From assembly GCA_009746045.1 (NCBI GenBank), contig RPFO01000015.1, positions 15,001-77,000 of the forward strand: 62,000 nucleotides of DNA, read 5' to 3'. Below, piece after piece: positions 61,001 through 62,000 of this stretch. Below the pieces are notes generated by a model. That model ran no database searches and had not been told where the DNA came from. It was given only the letters and a program-made list of their open reading frames with translations. The translations under genes and the position numbers were made by a program. This DNA is from Mesostigma viride (lineage: Eukaryota > Streptophyta > Mesostigmatophyceae > Mesostigmatales > Mesostigmataceae). Every line of letters begins with the position of its first letter. Within the stretch, counting starts at the first letter, position 1.

Positions 61001-62000
61001 AGAGGGAACCGACCATCCACACAGAGCAAGGACGGGGGGTGGGTGGGGACATGCCGCGCAGCACACCGCGATGAAGAGGGAACCGACCATCCACACAGAG
61101 CAAGGACGGGGGGTGGGTGGGGACATGCCGCGCAGCACACCGCGATGAAGAGGGAACCGACCATCCACACAGAGCAAGGACGGGGGGTGGGTGGGGACAT
61201 GCCGCGCAGCACACCGCGATGAAGAGGGAACCGACCATCCACACAGAGCAAGGACGGGGGGTGGGTGGGGACATGCCGCGCAGCACACCGCGATGAAGAG
61301 GGAACCGACCATCCACACAGAGCAAGGACGGGGGGTGGGTGGGGACATGCCGCGCAGCACACCGCGATGAAGAGGGAACCGACCATCCACACAGAGCAAG
61401 GACGGGGGGTGGGTGGGGACATGCCGCGCAGCACACCGCGATGAAGAGGGAACCGACCATCCACACAGAGCAAGGACGGGGGGTGGGTGGGGACATGCCG
61501 CGCAGCACACCGCGATGAAGAGGGAACCGACCATCCACACAGAGCAAGGACGGGGGGTGGGTGGGGACATGCCGCGCAGCACACCGCGATGAAGAGGGAA
61601 CCGACCATCCACACAGAGCAAGGACGGGGGGTGGGTGGGGACATGCCGCGCAGCACACCGCGATGAAGAGGGAACCGACCATCCACACAGAGCAAGGACG
61701 GGGGGTGGGTGGGGACATGCCGCGCAGCACACCGCGATGAAGAGGGAACCGACCATCCACACAGAGCAAGGACGGGGGGTGGGTGGGGACATGCCGCGCA
61801 GCACACCGCGATGAAGAGGGAACCGACCATCCACACAGAGCAAGGACGGGGGGTGGGTGGGGACATGCCGCGCAGCACACCGCGATGAAGAGGGAACCGA
61901 CCATCCACACAGAGCAAGGACGGGGGGTGGGTGGGGACATGCCGCGCAGCACACCGCGATGAAGAGGGAACCGACCATCCACACAGAGCAAGGACGGGGG
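47938..62000 (-). CDS. CNBD-family voltage-gated K+ channel, copy 2 (5' partial)
   Basis: Paralogue of the gene at 1-9180 in the same orientation. Exons here: 52384-52335, 50860-50680, 50130-50062, 49307-49252 and 49027-47938 (stop). They encode the filter, S6 and C-linker, and a nucleotide-binding-like domain; S1 to pore helix must lie right of 62000. The first two exons match copy 1 exactly in length and phase. The intron right of 52384 is filled by the 74-bp satellite. Protein similarity to copy 1 over S6/C-linker is about 60-65% by eye, so the duplication is not recent. LINE copies sit directly downstream. Expression cannot be judged from the sequence. Confidence 0.87.
49252..49307 (-). 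CDS. channel copy 2, C-linker/CNBD junction exon
   Basis: 56 bases, acceptor TGCCCAG, donor GTGAGC, phase 0 to 2. SALKLELSVGWWTAKVKP follows NMP, in line with the family's LPxxLRxEl block before the binding domain. Confidence 0.75.
49836..49857. repeat. short (CATA)n microsatellite in intron
   Basis: About five imperfect CATA units (CATACATACATACATGCATA) in the intron between the C-linker exons of channel copy 2. Confidence 0.8.
50062..50130 (-). CDS. channel copy 2, C-linker exon
   Basis: 23 codons, acceptor GGCTGCAG, donor GTATGC, phase 0. YYDKKWHSKEIEVLGEE then IAENMP. With the preceding RRIIE it matches RxRIxxYYExR...LxELP of HCN/EAG C-linkers. Confidence 0.87.
50680..50860 (-). CDS. 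channel copy 2, exon with S6 and C-linker start
   Basis: 181 bases, acceptor TACACAG, donor GTAGGT. S6 reads AVVQVAAGTYVMGYLLAEIT, then SLRTAALEDFFDAQ and PAWLQRRIIE. Confidence 0.9.
50861..52334 (-). other. intron of channel copy 2 between filter exon and S6 exon
   Basis: 1.47 kb, homologous in patches to the 1204-2472 intron of copy 1 (for example CTGGAGCCACACT... near 51795 against CTGGTGCCACACT near 1950). Frames inside are not conserved between the copies, which argues against hidden coding exons. Confidence 0.7.
52335..52384 (-). CDS. channel copy 2, selectivity-filter micro-exon
   Basis: 50 bases between CTGGCAG and GTAAGAAG, encoding VGFGDVHAGTTPAERAW with the Trp split. GFGD is kept, while the following residues differ from copy 1 (HPGNTVPERI), suggesting selection on the filter. 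Confidence 0.9.
52577..62000. repeat. 74-bp tandem satellite array, at least about 127 units, open at window end
   Basis: The unit runs CCATCCACACAGAGCAAGGA, then CGGGGGGTGGGTGGGGACAT, GCCGCGCAGCACACCGCGAT and GAAGAGGGAACCGA. The period measured at several points is exactly 74 (52651, 52725, 52799). Only three variant bases are visible, at 52946, 53020 and 53246, all in the first nine units; the rest look identical. The array starts inside the intron between pore helix and filter of channel copy 2. The minus strand of the unit has no stop in any frame, and 74 is not a multiple of 3, so all three frames stay open along the whole array. Confidence 0.98.

Noticed and set aside
52162-61991. Three overlapping open frames of 3167-3251 codons on the minus strand
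   Set aside because: They are the satellite read in three frames: the 74-bp unit has no minus-strand stop and 74 is not divisible by 3, so every frame stays open. The frame runs on through the filter exon in the wrong frame. No start context, domain or gene structure.
52577-62000. CRISPR array
   Set aside because: Units are contiguous 74-bp repeats with no unique spacers, in a eukaryotic intron.

Overview
The window looks like nuclear DNA of a eukaryote, most plausibly a green alga. Real exons are short and bounded by GT/AG introns, and the spaces between and inside genes are packed with many classes of transposable element (LTR, tyrosine-recombinase, two LINE types, hAT, MITE). A UGUAA-type poly(A) signal, common in green algae, lies after one gene end. 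No operons, ribosome-binding-site patterns, tRNA or rRNA genes were seen. The lineage is inferred; no host marker gene fixes it.

Host genes. Two tandem, same-strand (minus) copies of a six-transmembrane, cyclic-nucleotide-binding-domain K+ channel of the EAG/HCN/plant-Shaker superfamily frame the window. Copy 1 (9180 down to 1, running off the left edge) shows seven exons: S1-S2, S3-S4, the S4-S5 linker, S5 plus pore helix, a 50-base exon holding the selectivity filter GFGD, S6 plus C-linker, and the start of the next C-linker exon. Copy 2 (62000 down to 47938, S1-S5 beyond the right edge) shows the filter exon, S6/C-linker, two more C-linker exons and a last exon with a cyclic-nucleotide-binding-like fold split by a long low-complexity insert. 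Shared exon lengths, phases and splice positions prove common descent, and introns are recognisably homologous.

The intron that separates the pore helix from the filter is about 1.45 kb in copy 1. In copy 2 it holds a 74-bp tandem satellite of at least about 127 units (52577 to the window end). A single-copy relative of the unit can be read in the same intron of copy 1 (about 2700-2775).

Between the genes (9.2-47.9 kb) nearly everything recognisable is mobile DNA: a lone LTR with leader (10.2-11.4 kb); 3' ends of a restriction-like-endonuclease LINE arranged as head-to-head pairs in (TA)n tracts, one split by a hAT element (11.5-16.0 kb); a tyrosine-recombinase element (16.7-18.0 kb); two complete LTR retrotransposons with 5-bp target duplications (18439-27208 and 28219-34422); a direct-repeat-bounded element (34.7-37.2 kb); a 546-bp GTT microsatellite; and a LINE family with (TTAA)n tails and a terminal hairpin, including a half-LINE with only ORF1 (38.5-47.8 kb).

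The strongest candidate for something undescribed is the pair of LTR retrotransposons. Both read gag - integrase - protease - reverse transcriptase - RNase H. The integrase ends in a GPY/F-like module typical of Ty3/gypsy, while the RT/RNase H are copia-like. Both RTs carry HGDD where YVDD is expected, and both proteases lack the active-site glycine. Neither order nor motif set matches the standard copia or gypsy layouts.
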